Source: Sipunculus nudus
Taxonomy: Eukaryota; Annelida; Sipuncula; Golfingiida; Sipunculidae
Direction: 5' to 3'
Assembly: GCA_026874595.1 (NCBI GenBank)
Contig: CM049315.1
Span: 74,290,401-74,354,400, forward strand
Length of the DNA stretch: 64,000 nucleotides
In this document: one piece after another, positions 1 to 13,136 of the stretch
Layout: the number at the start of each line of letters is the position of its first letter
Position numbering within the stretch: position 1 is the first letter of the stretch
The notes under the pieces: model-generated
What the model was told of the DNA's origin: nothing
The model's database searches: none
Seen by the model: the letters and a program-made list of their open reading frames with translations, nothing else
Program-made: the position numbers and the translations under genes

Positions 1-1140
1 GCACCACCTGCAACCATGTTTGCACAGTGTCCATCTGTTCATCTGCCTTGGGTTAAAATCACTCATATCTCTGCAGTGATTTGACTAATTCACCTGAAAT
101 TCGGCATGCGTATACATCCTGGATAGCTTTTCTGATTTTATGACAGGTGGCGCCCCCTACATTCATGTTTACGCTGCAGACATCCAAGCTCATATCTCGG
201 GAACCGTTTGACCGATTGGGCCAAAATTTAGCTTGTGTATTGATCTCACATAGCTCTTTATCGTACGCAAAATTTGTGGCGCCACCTGCAGCCATTTTTG
301 CACAGCTCCCGTCTGTTCGTTTGCCATGGGATAAAATCACTCATATCTCTGCAGTGACTTGACTAATTCACCTGAAATTCAGCATGCGTATACATCCTGG
401 ATAGCTTTTCTGATTTTATGACAGGTGGCGCCACCTACATTCACGTTTACGCTGCAGACATCCAAGCTCATATCTCGGGAACCGTTTGACCGATTGGGCC
501 AAAATTTTGCATGTGTATAGATCTCACATAGCTCCTCATCATACGCAAAACTGGTGGCGCCATCTGCAGCCATTTTTGCACAGCTCCCGTCTGTTTGTCT
601 GCCATGGGATAAAATCACTCATATCTCGGCAATGGTTTGACATATCTGCCTAAAATTTTGCAGGTTTATACATCCCCGACAGCTCTCTTGATTTTATGAC
701 AGGTGGCGCCACCTGCATTCTAGTTTATGCAGCAGACATCCAAGCTCATATCTTGGGATGCGTTTGACCGATTGGGCCAAAGTTTTGCATGTGTATAGTT
801 CTCACATAGCTCTTTATCATACGCAAAACTGGTGGCGCCACCTTCAACCATTTTTGCACAGCGTCCATCTGTTTGTCTGCCACAGGCTAAAATCACTCAT
901 TAACATATAGTGGTTTGACTTATCTGCCTCAAATTTTGCATATGTATACAACTTGGATGGCTTTCTGGATTTTGGGGTAGGTGGCGCAACCTACATACAC
1001 CATTTGGCTGCAGACATCCATGCTAATATGCAACACTTCACTCTATTTCCCCTTGCCACTCAATCCATGCCTCACTTCACCCGTTCCACTCTGATTTAGG
1101 CGGATACACGTAGTCGCTTGTCGACTACCCGTATTCTAGT
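1..1140 (+). mobile_element. Helentron/HINE-like element, copy 1 (5' end outside window)
   Basis: Non-coding element made of an alternating ~131/~148 bp repeat (dimer period about 278 bp), each unit carrying the 12-mer GGTGGCGCCACC or a one-base variant. The 3' end has GGCGGATAC, then a perfect 7-bp stem with a 5-nt loop at 1110-1128, then CTAG at 1136-1139. Three other copies in this window share that end. A 3' hairpin followed by CTAG fits the Helitron/Helentron class, and a tandem-repeat core is known from HINE-type elements of molluscs. Open frames across it (for example - strand 59-340 and 379-618) are by-products of the repeat: they are similar to each other because the DNA is. Confidence 0.6.
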
Positions 1141-2137
1141 TAATAGTGAAGACATATGTTGAGGTACCCCTTACTCACATACAGGAAATAATCATGAAAA
1201 TGACACCTTTGTTAATAAGTCACCTGGTTTGCACAGGTGAACAGTCATAAAATAGCGTCTTTAAAAATTCATATATGGCATCCATATGACAACACCTGTA
1301 GTACTCAAAGGCAAAAGACTGATGATTAAAATAACAACAATTACCAGTATTTTATTTTTCCTGTTTCTCATAGATCCTTGTCAATTTGAGTAGATTTATG
1401 TGAAAAAGTGAAAAAAATAGCCATATTATGTGTAGGTTACTGCATAGTAAGTTTGCAAAAATGTAAAACAAACAAAAACTGAAAATTACAAAAAAATTAT
1501 TTGACTGAATTAAATGGTTAAGATTTATCTATGAAATAAATCATAATACTGTTTAACTTTTTTCATATGTTACCCATTCAGTGGCCAAATTTGACTTCCC
1601 TCCAGTAAAGCCCAATGTTTAGGCTGTTTTTTTAATTTGTAGTTGTCAGGTTGTAACAATCAAGATTAAGCCAGACTTTGCTTTAGTACCAGTAACATGG
1701 ATTACATTAGAACTGCTCATAGCTAGGTGAAGCTGGTATAATACATTTATTATATACAACAAAAGTCAGACAGGTGTTTTCTGCCTTTATAGTTCACATG
1801 GTGCATGTAAGTATGGCTAATGATGTCAGTAATTTAAAAATCAGATATAAATAAAACGTTACATGACAAGTGAACTCTCTCCCTGCATGTGTCCATTCCT
1901 AGTGCTAAGTTGACAATTATGCATCAGACCCTCATACTTCATTGAAACATTTGTTGCTTTGTCTTTGGACATTTTACCAGGCAACAACTTGAAGCAATGT
2001 CCTGTTTTTGTGGTGAGGCATACTTTTGTCTATTGATTTAATGTTTATATCATGCATGAACATTTAGTTGTGCTTTCTCTGGGACCTCCATTGACTCCTA
2101 TAATTCATATATTTATTTCCTTATGGGGAAAAATTGT
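1141..2137. other. AT-rich non-coding stretch
   Basis: No coding exon, RNA gene or repeat boundary recognised. It may be intron or upstream DNA of the unidentified + strand gene whose exons start at about 2827. Confidence 0.4.
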
Positions 2138-2147
2138 CTCCTATCAG

Positions 2148-2467
2148 TGACTTCAATTTATCTTACAAGATGACTCACAGACACACATATAATATGCGTA
2201 ATCACATTTCAAAGATATTACAATTAAGTGTTAAGTACTAGAAAAATAAGCTATTATGTTCCAGTAAAGTTAATTCTAAACCAGATTTAGATATAATATT
2301 TCATATTAAACTCATAAATGAAACCAAAGCCTTTAATTCTAATTATCAATATATTTTATTTGCAATTTATAATATTATTCTCTGAATAGCATAGGGATGA
2401 TAATATTGACCTTGCCAAAATTTGAGGGGATATATACCCCCATCCCCCACCCATATTGACACTCCTG
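2148..2467 (+). mobile_element. Poly-G MITE family, copy A (degenerate)
   Basis: Aligns along its length with the copies at 12356-12773 (reverse) and 28680-29138. All contain a shared block reading 'aaactcataaatg' then 'attattctctgaata', followed by a G-rich/C-rich pair around TATATACCCCC and an ATTGAC end. This copy has decayed ends (TGACTTCAAT in place of GGCGTCAAT) and shorter G tracts. Confidence 0.55.
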
Positions 2468-2826
2468 TATCCTATAATTTCCTATAATTTTTTATTTTTT
2501 CACTGGACAATCATATTTCTGATATATCTATTATTATTGATTGAATAAACATTGTGATATAGACCTGTTTTATGTTTATGCCTAGCTTATACTTTATACT
2601 TATATTTTAGTATACCCATGGTCTGTCCGTCTGTCTGCTAAATTCTTCTGTCACTTTGATAACTTTCCAGGGTCATGATGGATTTTCATGAAACTCGCCA
2701 TAACAACTAAACCAATAAGTTTCCTGACCTTAGTTCTGTTATAGGCAAAGTTCACACATTTATAAATGAGGCCAGATGATAAATGGTAAAATATGGTGTG
2801 ATGAAATCAGGATTTTTTTTCTGCAG

Positions 2827-3307
2827 AGAGGTATGTAAGAAGAGAGAAGATGAAGCTGCCAGAAAGATGTCATCTGTGTCACCACCAAAACATTCTGAAA
2901 GAACTGCTTCAGATAAAGACAGCCATCCACATCATTTACAACAAGCTGCAAATTCACCAATACAAAAAGACATTAAACAGTGTATTGACAACACTGAAAG
3001 ACTGAGTTTTGGTAAAGCTCATAAAAATACACCTGCAAGTCAAATGCAGGGTACAGTTGATACGAGTGTGAATGTTAGACAAAGAACTTCACAGTCACCA
3101 GTAAATAGTGGTGATTCTGTAGTGGAGGAGGCTAACAAAGTTGACACCATAGAGGATCGAACATACCAGCATCACCTGTGGTCATTTGCCAGACCAGACA
3201 TCTGGGAAGGTGTACCAATTACAGCAAGGACTGGTGATGGTCAAGTTGTTCATACTCCTCACACCAGAGGTCACCACTGGAGGACACAAAGGACACCAGA
3301 GCAATGA
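2827..3307 (+). CDS. Candidate exon of an unidentified gene
   Basis: A pyrimidine-rich tract ending TTTTCTGCAG precedes an open stretch of about 160 codons ending with a stop at 3305-3307. The frame gives a hydrophilic, Ser/Thr/Gln/Lys-rich, low-complexity sequence (starting EVCKKREDEAARKMSS; later SFARPDIWEG) typical of a disordered region. The open length is unusual for this AT-rich DNA. If the first base completes a codon, the exon is entered in phase 2. Its 3' boundary is unclear: it may run to the stop, or be cut at an internal donor such as the GTAAAT at a codon boundary near 3101 and continue to the phase-0 exon at 5350. No family recognised. Confidence 0.4.
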
Positions 3308-4937
3308 AAATGTGTGCCATGTAAAAATATATATTTCACTGCCACAAACATTTAAAGTCAATTTAAAGATTGATAAAAATTTAACATATAAAGTTAATAT
3401 AAATACTCAACTATACCATGAAGTTGAATTGGGGTATGACTTTTGTACTGTGTCAGTGCCTTAGAGGGATTCTATGAGAAATGATGAATAGACTGGCCAT
3501 ATTCTCAGGTTTGTACATACTAAAAATGCTTCCTGATTAAAAATGGTTAGAGGTCAACTTGAAGATTCAAACATTTCTCAATTTGTTTTGTCATTAAAGT
3601 ATATTTATTGTATGTTACAGGAATCTCATTTTCTGCTGACCAATCACTGCCTCGGATAGAATACTTCACTTAATAGCTCTTCTTTCCAGGGACCAGAGGA
3701 ATGCTGGGTAAATAGTAAACTTGATATATGCATGAGAATATGCACATGGATTCCAGTCTAGTCTTTGAATATTGTGCAAATAGAAAAACATGTACATCTG
3801 CCAGTGTCTGTGTTTGCCAGTTCTTCACATTAAGAGCTTTGGCCTCATCAGAATAGAACATTGGTGTACACACAGTGTATATGAATTTGTGTACATACAG
3901 TGTATATGAATTTAAATGAATATTGTTTTCTCATACCAAGTCCACTCAGGAAAATATGAACATGGTTTCAATTCTGGGAAAATCTGAATTTAAGATGGCA
4001 ACCCAAAAGTTATTTTTTAAGGAAACTAGCACTCCATTTCTTGAGCAGGTCAAAGTATCCCCACAACCATCCACTCAATAATTATATGCAAATTAATGAT
4101 AAGAGAAGAATGATTGTGAGGTTGTGATTTCTGTAAGTTGATCCTGTTTATGTTGTTATAGCATCAAAGCAATTTACAAAGGACCTGTTGAGTGTTCAGT
4201 ATTATCAGTCACCTGTTGCTGTAGTAGCAATTGCACCTTTTGTATGAAAAGTTTTAATAATTGCATAAAATTATCTTTATGATTATTGCTCTAACCAGCC
4301 TGTAACTAGGCTTTCATGAAGCCACTTCTTAGTTCTCTAAATGTTTAAGTTTTTAGTTTTACTTTATTATTTTAGCAGTAAATTTAGCATATTTGTTTTA
4401 TCATTTGTACACATTGAACAAAAATTAGCTTATATCAATGCACAGTATATTCTAGCAGTTTCCCTGTATCTGAAACTGGTTTTGTATTTTCCAGTGGCCA
4501 TTAATGAAAGAATTCATTTATAATATTCAGAAAGCTTACTGATTAGTAAGAAAATATACTTGTTAGGATGCACAATGAATAAACTTGATCATAACAACAT
4601 ATTTTAATTGTCTAACATGATGTACATGTAATTGTTAATTTCTACCTGAATCAAATGTTATAAATGTTATTTGCAGATTTATGAATTACTTATATCTGGC
4701 TTCATGATATGATACCTGGGTACATGACAAAGGAGGGACATTAAAATACCACATGTAGCAATATCAGCATCAGTCCTACACGACCTAGTGGTTTTCATCA
4801 CATTTGGTTTTCTTCTGATGGCAGCCTAGTTTCAACTATGAATTGACGGAATTTTATTTTTATATGTGAGTCTGCTTAATGGTATTTTAATTATTGGAAT
4901 GTGATGCTTAAAGAACCAACAATACTGAATGACAGAC

Positions 4938-4977
<40 letters not shown>

Positions 4978-5349
4978 TGTTACATCACCCATACAAGTTT
5001 TCCGTATAACTGCCAAGGTTATCCGTTGTAATCAAATCATATTCCCATCGTTAATGTCATTTCTTCATGATGATAGAATGAGTATATTAAAGCTTATAAA
5101 CACCCGTTAATGATATTTATCCATCATCAAGCAAATCAAATTAAGTGATGCTTTTTACACTCTTTTGTTCATAGATTGATGGGTGTAATGACATGAGAAA
5201 ATGTTTGTCATATATGTTATTATGTAAGGTATGCAATAGTGTTTTGATATTTGTAGATATGGATGCACTCATATATGCGTACAGTTTGTAATGACAATAA
5301 AAGAGGGTAGCACAGTTTGTTGTTTGTGATGTGGTGATTCTTCCTCTAG
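3308..5349. other. AT-rich intron-like stretch
   Basis: No further convincing exon between the two candidate coding blocks. It holds a 25-bp tandem duplication at about 3865-3915 and a (GA)n run at 4939-4973. Confidence 0.4.
4939..4973. repeat. (GA)n microsatellite
   Basis: Uninterrupted GA dinucleotides, read directly. Confidence 0.95.
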
Positions 5350-5863
5350 CTCGATGAAAACTTGCCTCTATCAGAGGTAGCTGAGACATTTTCCCGGGAC
5401 ATGCTGGTAAGAATTTTTTCTTGGAGCCAGTGGATTGATAGTATCAAATTTGATCAGCTTTTACTCCGATATAATGTACAACTGTATATATATATATATA
5501 AGACATGTTGTCCCGCAGTTACTTTTAAAGTTCGCGTCTTACCCAGGATATTAGACAGTCCAGTGTCGAGAACACTCGTTTCCTAAAAAATAATTATTGA
5601 AATTCTGAAGATTCTCAATTTCCCCTAGCTTCAATGTCAGTGTGAGTCAATATTTTGTTGTCGTTGATCATACTGGGGACTGTTACCAAGTTTTTGTTAT
5701 ACAAGTCGCTTGTCTATATATTCATGGGGATTTTCAGGCTTTCTTCAACAAAGAAATATATTGTGGTTATAATTAATTTGTGCAGGAATCGTCTCCGACA
5801 GATCGATCTAGGACCACTACACCCCAAGTCATCCACGTGACTATGAATGTCTCGTACGACTGA
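5350..5863 (+). CDS. 3'-terminal exon pair of an unidentified gene
   Basis: Two short exons splice in phase. Exon 5350-5406 (57 nt, LDENLPLSEVAETFSRDML) follows the acceptor TTCCTCTAG and is followed by the donor GTAAGA. Exon 5786-5863 (78 nt) follows TTTGTGCAG and reads ESSPTDRSRTTTPQVIHVTM and five more residues before TGA. Both are phase 0, so they would encode the last 44 residues of a protein, perhaps continuing from the exon at 2827. An AATAAA at 6247-6252 could be the poly(A) signal. Function unknown: no domain, membrane segment or motif is visible in so short a tail. Support is splice-site quality and phase agreement only. Confidence 0.45.
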
Positions 5864-6552
5864 CTCTTGTTTATCAAACACTCTCTACAATAGACTTTTG
5901 GTCTTAATAGCCGTGAAGTCACGTGAATGATTTATCAAATTGGCTGGAAAACATATATAGTGCGCCTTCCGGTCCAATTTCCTGTTCCGCAAGCCCGTTT
6001 GTTAGCAGTCCGTTCATCAGGTCTAACATAGGACACAAGGGTCCAGAGATGGAGCAGGGAGGTGAAGGCTTCAGGAACACTTTTTTGTGCATCAGCATTT
6101 TATTGCGTTACAAATGCCATATTGATTTGATGCTGTTGTATTTTATCCGATACATTTAAATGTATTTTAGATTCCCTGGTTAATTAAAAGATATTTGATT
6201 CAATGCGATAAATGTACACATTTTTATACCTTATACAACCAGCCTAAATAAATGGCGCCGTAACTATAGGTACGTTAGAGTAAGGTATGAAAAGAAAACT
6301 ATGCCCATTATCATACTCTGTGGATTCCTGTTAAATTGATTTTCATCCGGGAAATTCATGGAAATTGGTTTGGCAATATGTAGGAATCCTCTTACGATTA
6401 ACCAGAGGTAAATTTGAGGAAATTTATCGATTCTTCATTTGGCTTTTGCTCATTCTCTAGGCACCCTAGATTCCGTTCTTGCCTGCGTGAGTTAGGTTTT
6501 TCGTTAGGTGGATTTCCAAACCGGGCCGTTCGTATTATCAACTAAGTATATA
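5864..6552. other. 3' flank of the unidentified gene
   Basis: Somewhat less AT-rich than the surroundings, with a candidate AATAAA at 6247-6252. No exon or repeat recognised. Confidence 0.35.
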
Positions 6553-7740
6553 ATTGTATCCCCAGACAAAGTCGGGGGGGATACTATGTTTTCATGACGG
6601 TCCCGCCGCCGCATATAAATCTTGGCGCGATAACTCAAAAAATATTTCACGGATCTTTACCAAACTTGGTATATGTATAGATATGGGTAAGAGGACGACG
6701 CCTATTTAAAATGAGGTCATGTTGATCGATGATCATGGATAGGGTTGTCATGTTCCAGAAACTGGTGGCGCCACCTTTTATTCTTTACTTGTTTCGTGTA
6801 TTTTAATACCCCCAAAATTGCCACTTGACAGTACTGTGAGCATTTTATGTCAAAAACTAATGGACAGATTTCTTTTATATAATGCATATACATAGATATG
6901 GGTTATGGGATGATGTTTATTTAAATTGGGGTCAGGACCTTTCCTATGAGTGGCCTTGACCTTGAATATTCCCATATTTGGTGAAATTCACACAAAATCT
7001 TTAATATCTCAGTAAGGGATACATGGAATGATCCAAAAATCAAAGTGACCGAAGATCTTGGATAGCTTTGTCTTTTGCAGAAGACAGTTGCCGCCACCTT
7101 GTGTCGTTTTTCTTGTTTAAATTATGTTAACGCAATAACTTTGTAAGAATTTGAGGTACAGTCACCAAACCCTCATGTTTGATGCATCTTATCAACGGCT
7201 AGGTCAAGTTCGAACATGGATGACCTTGATGCAATTTTTCAAGGTCACAGCAGCGATTAAGCTAAAATGATATTAGGGCAATAACTCAAAAAGAAATTGT
7301 GGTGCAGTCACCAAACCTACAGTTTAGATGCATCTTTTCAAGGGCTAGGCCAAGTTCGAATATGGATGACCTTGATGCATTTTTCAAGGTCACAGAGGCG
7401 ATAACGCTGAAATGATGTTAACTTTAATATCTCACTGGGGGATGCATGGGTTGGTCCAAAAATCAAATTGACATAAGATCTTTGATAGCATTGTTTTCTG
7501 CAGAAGACAGGTTGCGCCACCTTATGTTGTTTTCTTGCTAAAATGATGTTAAAATGGAATTACTTTGTAAGAATTTGAGCTACAGTCACCAAACCCACAA
7601 GTTTGGCTTGGTCAAATTCGAACATGGATGACCTTGATACAGTTTTTCAAGGTCACAGCAGCGATAATGTTAAAATGAAATAACGGCAATAACTCAAAAA
7701 ATATATTGTTATGAATACAATTTTATGACCTTAGGATAAT
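6553..7740 (+). mobile_element. Helentron-like relative with TGACCTTGA palindromes
   Basis: The 5' end ATTGTATCC and hairpin (GTATCCCC at 6556-6563 pairing with GGGGATAC at 6577-6584), then a CCGCCGCC run, match the 5' end of the copy at 13137 in layout. One GGTGGCGCCACC lies at 6764-6775. The core repeats a block with an imperfect palindrome, TGACCTTGA ... TCAAGGTCA, at 7221-7246, 7367-7392 and 7629-7655. The 3' end is not certain, because no CTAG hairpin end like that of the other copies is seen. No coding capacity. Confidence 0.5.
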
Positions 7741-7828
7741 GCTTGGCGCTACACGACCTAAATAAACCTCGCCTGTTTGTTCGTTTACAAAAGTTTAATC
7801 AATCTGGGCCTCTCATACATAACTGACT

Positions 7829-9520
7829 TTAGTCAGGTGGCTTAGCGGATTTATCGTTACACGCCGAATAAAAGCACCAAATTTGGTATGAAGTATCTAC
7901 AGGTCAATCCTAATAATTCTGGAGGGAGTGCCCACCCGAACTCGGTTTCTGGTTCTTTCAGCAGGCCCGAGTCCAAAATAACAGGATTTTACGTAAAATT
8001 TCACAAGTTTACAACAATAAACGAAATGTTTTAAACTCAATTGATTCTAAAACTCATTTTAAATTAATCAATATACATAATAAGAACACTATTATGAAAT
8101 ATCATGAACAGTAATCGCAGAAATTGTTACGAAAATCATATTAAAGTATAATTGTAGGTCGCAAGAGGTCAACAGTTCACGTGATCCATTAATGTGAAAC
8201 TGTATCCTGTGAGTGTGTTTAAATGCCCTCATGTTCTGAATTGAAAATATTGGAGAAGTAAAGAAAAATTATCATTTCAATAAAAATTAAAATTGCATAA
8301 TGGTTAGGATTATAAAGATTAAACACCCATATAATTAAAATATATAGGAAATATACTAGTATATATTACACTTTTCCAGTGAAACCATCCCTTTCGAAAG
8401 CTTTATCTGAAGTCGAATTGACGAAGAACCAAGGTGATTGAAACAATTTATTGAATTGTCCACACCTTTGCTCATTAATTTTCAGGGCACAAATACATGT
8501 CGATCATAAAAAATGGTAAATGGGATAATGAAAATGTGTCATGCAGCATTATTTGCTTACACTTATCCAAAATAATATCTATCTGGAGGGAAAATGGCTT
8601 CAAGCAAATCCATGGACTTATTGAGTATATAATAAGCTTATGGGCGGTTTTTGAACATTCGTTGGGTATTAGATATGTCTGGAATAAAAACATTTCCAAG
8701 AAATCAATAAATTTGCAGTAAAAGTATCGATGGTAGCAATCTAGTTCAAGTTTCAATACGACTTCCACTGAATATTAGTAATCTGTTGTTGTATTTTGAT
8801 GGGTTGAGAGTGGATTATGGTTTGTACATATATTAAATAAATACATCGCGGATAATTTTATATAACTAGCTAATTTCTAATTTATAATGAACCTATTTTA
8901 TTGAATACAACTTCAATTTGCCAGGAAAGTATTTACATTTTATTTACATTAAAAAAAAACTAGTTCATACTGAATGGTTTTTTTTGCACTGAAGAAAATG
9001 TCTGACTACATTTACAATATTGTTTATAATTATTTATAAAGGTAAAATGAATATGCGAATGATCTATAATGGTATTGAGACCGCCATGTTAGCGTGAGTC
9101 TACAGTTTTGTAGGTAAAACATAATATTTTCAAATGTCCAGTTAGCTAACATAAGGAATTATCGTTATATATCAAATATATATCAAACAAAAACACCAAA
9201 TTTTGTGAGAAGTGTCTTCAGATCAGTCTTAAGGTGAACATTCAGCAGACCAGACCACAATAGCAGGATAACAAAACATAATCAGACCTTTACAAAAATG
9301 AAGGGAACGCGGTAAAGTCCGCTGAATCTATATTTCATTTTCATTTAATCAATATACATATTAAGAACTCCCAAATATATCAAACATCTGTTGCAGTAAA
9401 TATGACCAAAACAAGTTTAAAGGTTAAATGTAGCCAGCTTCAGGTCATCAGGTCACATCATCCGTTCACCCTTTAATTGACCCCACATGTTAATGTGAAA
9501 ATATTCGGTCTCAGCGTTTA

Positions 9521-9599
<79 letters not shown>

Positions 9600-12308
9600 A
9601 ATATAAATCAACACTGCATAATTGTTTGGATGATAAAGATCATACTAGTACAGGTGCGAACTGGGCAGCTCAGTGTATGATTCGCAGTCTACAAGGATTG
9701 GACCTTTATTTTTTTAACTTGACAACACCTGTATAGATTTGGGCGACCGCACATTTTGATTAAAACTTTAATGTACATCTTATCATGCACTTGTCTATTC
9801 CTGCAAGATCATCTGTTTAAATGCTGTGTCTGAATACGTAGTTACAAAGAACACAGGTTATTGGAACAATTTGTTGAGCTGCCTAAATATTTGATCATTA
9901 AGGGACTGTGCATAAATACATCTCAGTCATGATAAATGATATCCAGGCAAGTGAGACAATTCTCAGAATTGTAACATAAAGCAGCATGTGTTTACATTTA
10001 TCCTAATAATATTTAATGAAATGACAAATTTGGCTTGTGGCTTTGTTTAGATCCATATGCAATGTGAGACCTTAAGAGTACAAATTATAAATTAATGAGG
10101 ACTTATGAAGATCAGCTGGGTGTTTTATTCGTTTAGAATAAATGTCCCTCTAAAAATAAATGTCAGTAATATTATCGATTTGCTTTTTTTAGACCAAGTT
10201 TTACATTCTAAATTGTTTAGACAAAGTACGAAATGTCCGGCTGAGTTCACTTTAATTGTTTATGATTATAAAGTTGTGTAAGTGAATATGAATATGCTAA
10301 GGTTGTATTATTATGCTGAGACCGCCATTTAAGTGTAAGTTCTGTAGAAGCATATACACGATATATCTATCAGGAAAAGGTGGCCTTTTCGTAAGTTTAC
10401 CTACACATTTTGTTGTTCAGAGGTGTTTGTCAATGTTGGATTCCAAAACCTAAGAACCTTTAGGGTGAATTTCAGAGAGTGTTTGGAAATATAGGTAACA
10501 CATATATGGGATTTGGAATATAATTGGTCGATTTTGTTATTTAGACATATACTTTCACGCTTTCATTTATTTATAGACAACTTGTTTGCGATTAAATCAT
10601 TTCATAAAGATGTTTGTTACCTAACATGGGAAACAGAATGGCCTGTGAAATTGGTTAAACCGAAGGCTTGCATATAATATAGAAAAATGAATCATGTATC
10701 TATGGTATTCATTTTTACATTCCCAAAATAAAAAAAAACCAGGTCTGAAGTTAAAGGTTAATGGGATGCAGGAATAAGAATGAATAAGAAATGTAGGCTA
10801 ATATTCTACAGGACATGGTATTTAGATGAAATAATGAATAACTAAGTAACACCATATGCATGTATTAAGCCACTGTAGAAAACCACTTTATAAACAAGAC
10901 AGTTTGCTACATAACAAATATCATCTGCAATTAAATCTTGGAAAATTAGAACGCATATTTTCCGGCTCATAAAGAACAGGATAACTGTAGACTGATAACG
11001 TTTATATTTCGCTAAAGCATTTAAGCGTATAACATGACTAAATGCGAAGTCTGGATTCAAAATTAAAGTCAACTACAATGAGCGCAAGGACAGTTATAAA
11101 AAAATCTCATATAGACAATACTCTCCAACTCTCACAAAAGATATAAGGAATGACTAAACAAACAAACAATGTTAATATATGTTCCTCTTCACTAAAACAT
11201 TTTGTGTCACATTTTCATCATGGTTGATGACCGCCATTTTGAGACCGTCATGAACACGTGTTATGGTGTCAGGTTGGCTTCTTGTGCACATTAAAAAAAT
11301 ATTAAACGTATTAGACTGGAACGTATTTTTCTTTGTATTTATTTTGGTATATCATTTCAATATTCTATCCAGATAAAGCGGATCTAAAGTGGTTTTTCCT
11401 TTCCCTGACCCTTCATATTTTTATAATAAATTTTGTTATTTATGGTGAGCAAGGGCCAAAGAGGTTTTAAGAGCTAAAACGAAACTAGTATATACTTCAC
11501 CTGGGGACCTCCTCTAAAATCAACCCCTGAACGTTCTCCATCCCCCTACAAAGTTTAGTGCTTTTATCCGATCTGTAACGATATGGTCCAAATTTTACGC
11601 TAAGCCACCCGACTAAAAGCAAATCTTGATTGTACGCCCCTTTGCAAATCTAACTACCAAATTTGTGTTCCAGAATGTGCCATTGTAAACTGTTGGTTTT
11701 AATAATTTGACTGATTATTTGATAAAGCAGTCTTAAGGATTTTATTTCTATGTAATATAACAATTTGTTGTGATTTTTTAAATGGGAGATGCATAAGTGG
11801 TAATTTGTCAACTTATTAACAGGAATGTGCTCGCACTCTTGTAACATGGCGACTATAATATTTAAAAAAAATTATTCTGATAAAATTCATTGTGCTGTTT
11901 GCATGTAGCTTTCCCATTCCCTAATTTGAGAAGAGGTATGGTCACGTGACCATTGTACAGTTTTTTGGGCTACAGGTGTATAATATAACAGTATAAATGG
12001 TAATGATAGAAAGAACACTTCTCTGGCTTTCTTTTGGTATATTATTCACTATACTTCATTAAACCGTAGTGGCTCTACGGTTATTTTTCCTTCCCTACCC
12101 CTCTTCATTTTCATGCGTAAAGAGGGTACTGTGATACGTAAGGGGCAGATGGTTTTCAGGCTCTGAAACTTGTCTCGTAGGTACTCCATGAGGGCACCGC
12201 CTCTGAAATCACCCGTTTTGGTGTACTCTATCTATATACAAAATTTGGTGCTTTTATCCGGTCTGTAACGATATGGCCAAAACCTGACGCTAAGCCACCT
12301 GACTATAA
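7829..12308. mobile_element. ~4.5 kb non-coding element with inverted ends and duplicated units
   Basis: The left end (GTCAGGTGGCTTAGCG from about 7833, then TATCGTTACA and ATAAAAGCACCAAATT) is repeated in inverse at the right end (ATTTGGTGCTTTTATCC, TGTAACGATA, CGCTAAGCCACCTGAC, ending about 12305), giving inverted termini of roughly 80 bp. A second right end lies at about 11550-11616. A decayed second left end lies at about 9145-9215. Blocks of 7.84-9.12 kb recur in order at 9.14-10.36 kb (for example TTAATCAATATACATA at 8068 and 9345; GAGACCGCCAT near 9078 and 10319). A (TA)n run at 9523-9596 separates parts of the second unit. No protein frame looks like a transposase. Confidence 0.5.
9523..9596. 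repeat. (TA)n microsatellite
   Basis: About 37 uninterrupted TA units. Confidence 0.95.
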
Positions 12309-12355
12309 CTGAAAAGAAGAGGGTAATGTAGTCCGTAAAAATATGTTGGAGTATA

Positions 12356-12773
12356 AGGGGCGTCAATATAGGGGGGGGATGGGGGTATATATACCCTCCA
12401 CTTTTTTGCAAGGGGGGATGATCTATGTAATCATCCCCCCCCCCCCCGAAATTCAGAGAATAATATTTATGTATTGGAAATGAAATATATCATAATTAGA
12501 ATTATGCACTTTATTTCATTTTCTGAGTTTAATATGAAATATTTTATATCTGAACCTGGTTTAGAATTATCATATACTGGAAACAGAATACCTTATTTTT
12601 TAAAACCTTATGCTTAATTGTGATATATTTAAATGTTTCACACAAACAATTAAAAATATGTGTATATATATACAATGTGTTTGTGTGTGTGTGTTTGTAT
12701 GTGTTTGAAAAAAGTTGCGAGTCATCCCCCCCCCCCCCCCACCCCACCCTTGAAGAAAAATTGACGCCACTGT
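12356..12773 (-). mobile_element. Poly-G MITE family, copy B (reverse)
   Basis: The ends AGGGGCGTCAAT and ATTGACGCCACT are inverted repeats. Just inside each end lie long G or C tracts (12370-12380, 12433-12448, 12724-12739). The reverse complement aligns throughout with copies A and C, including the TTCTAAACCAG and TTAAACTCA blocks. Length about 418 bp, non-coding. The CAGTGGCGTCA-type terminus resembles hAT-derived MITEs, but target duplications were not resolved. Confidence 0.65.
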
Positions 12774-13136
12774 GGAGTTTGAAAATTATTTCAAGACAAA
12801 TTAAATAAACATGGGTGTTTTGGGTACTGACTTCATGGAATAAGTGATCTTTAAGAAACGACCTCTGTCGGAAGTGTGGTACAAATGCAACAGAGTCACT
12901 CAGTTTACCGAACGGACAGTTTAAGAAGTTCGTTAATTAGTTAATAATAATAATATATTAATTTTTGCGACCTTTATTTTTAATACTCGGGTATATAAAT
13001 AAACGTAGTTATTTACCGGTAACTATTTTATGACCTTGAATTTTGCACTAAGCAATAATTCTCTGAATTTTTATACGCGTAAAGCGTCTTTCATAACAGT
13101 TTCCTGGAATTAGCGCCAATTAAATGTTTTAAATTA
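12774..13136. other. Spacer between two mobile elements
   Basis: AT-rich, no feature recognised. Confidence 0.35.

Noticed and set aside
59-618. Two similar minus-strand frames that could suggest a duplicated gene family
   Set aside because: Their similarity follows from the 278-bp DNA repeat. The frames cross element units with no start context, splice sites or protein character.
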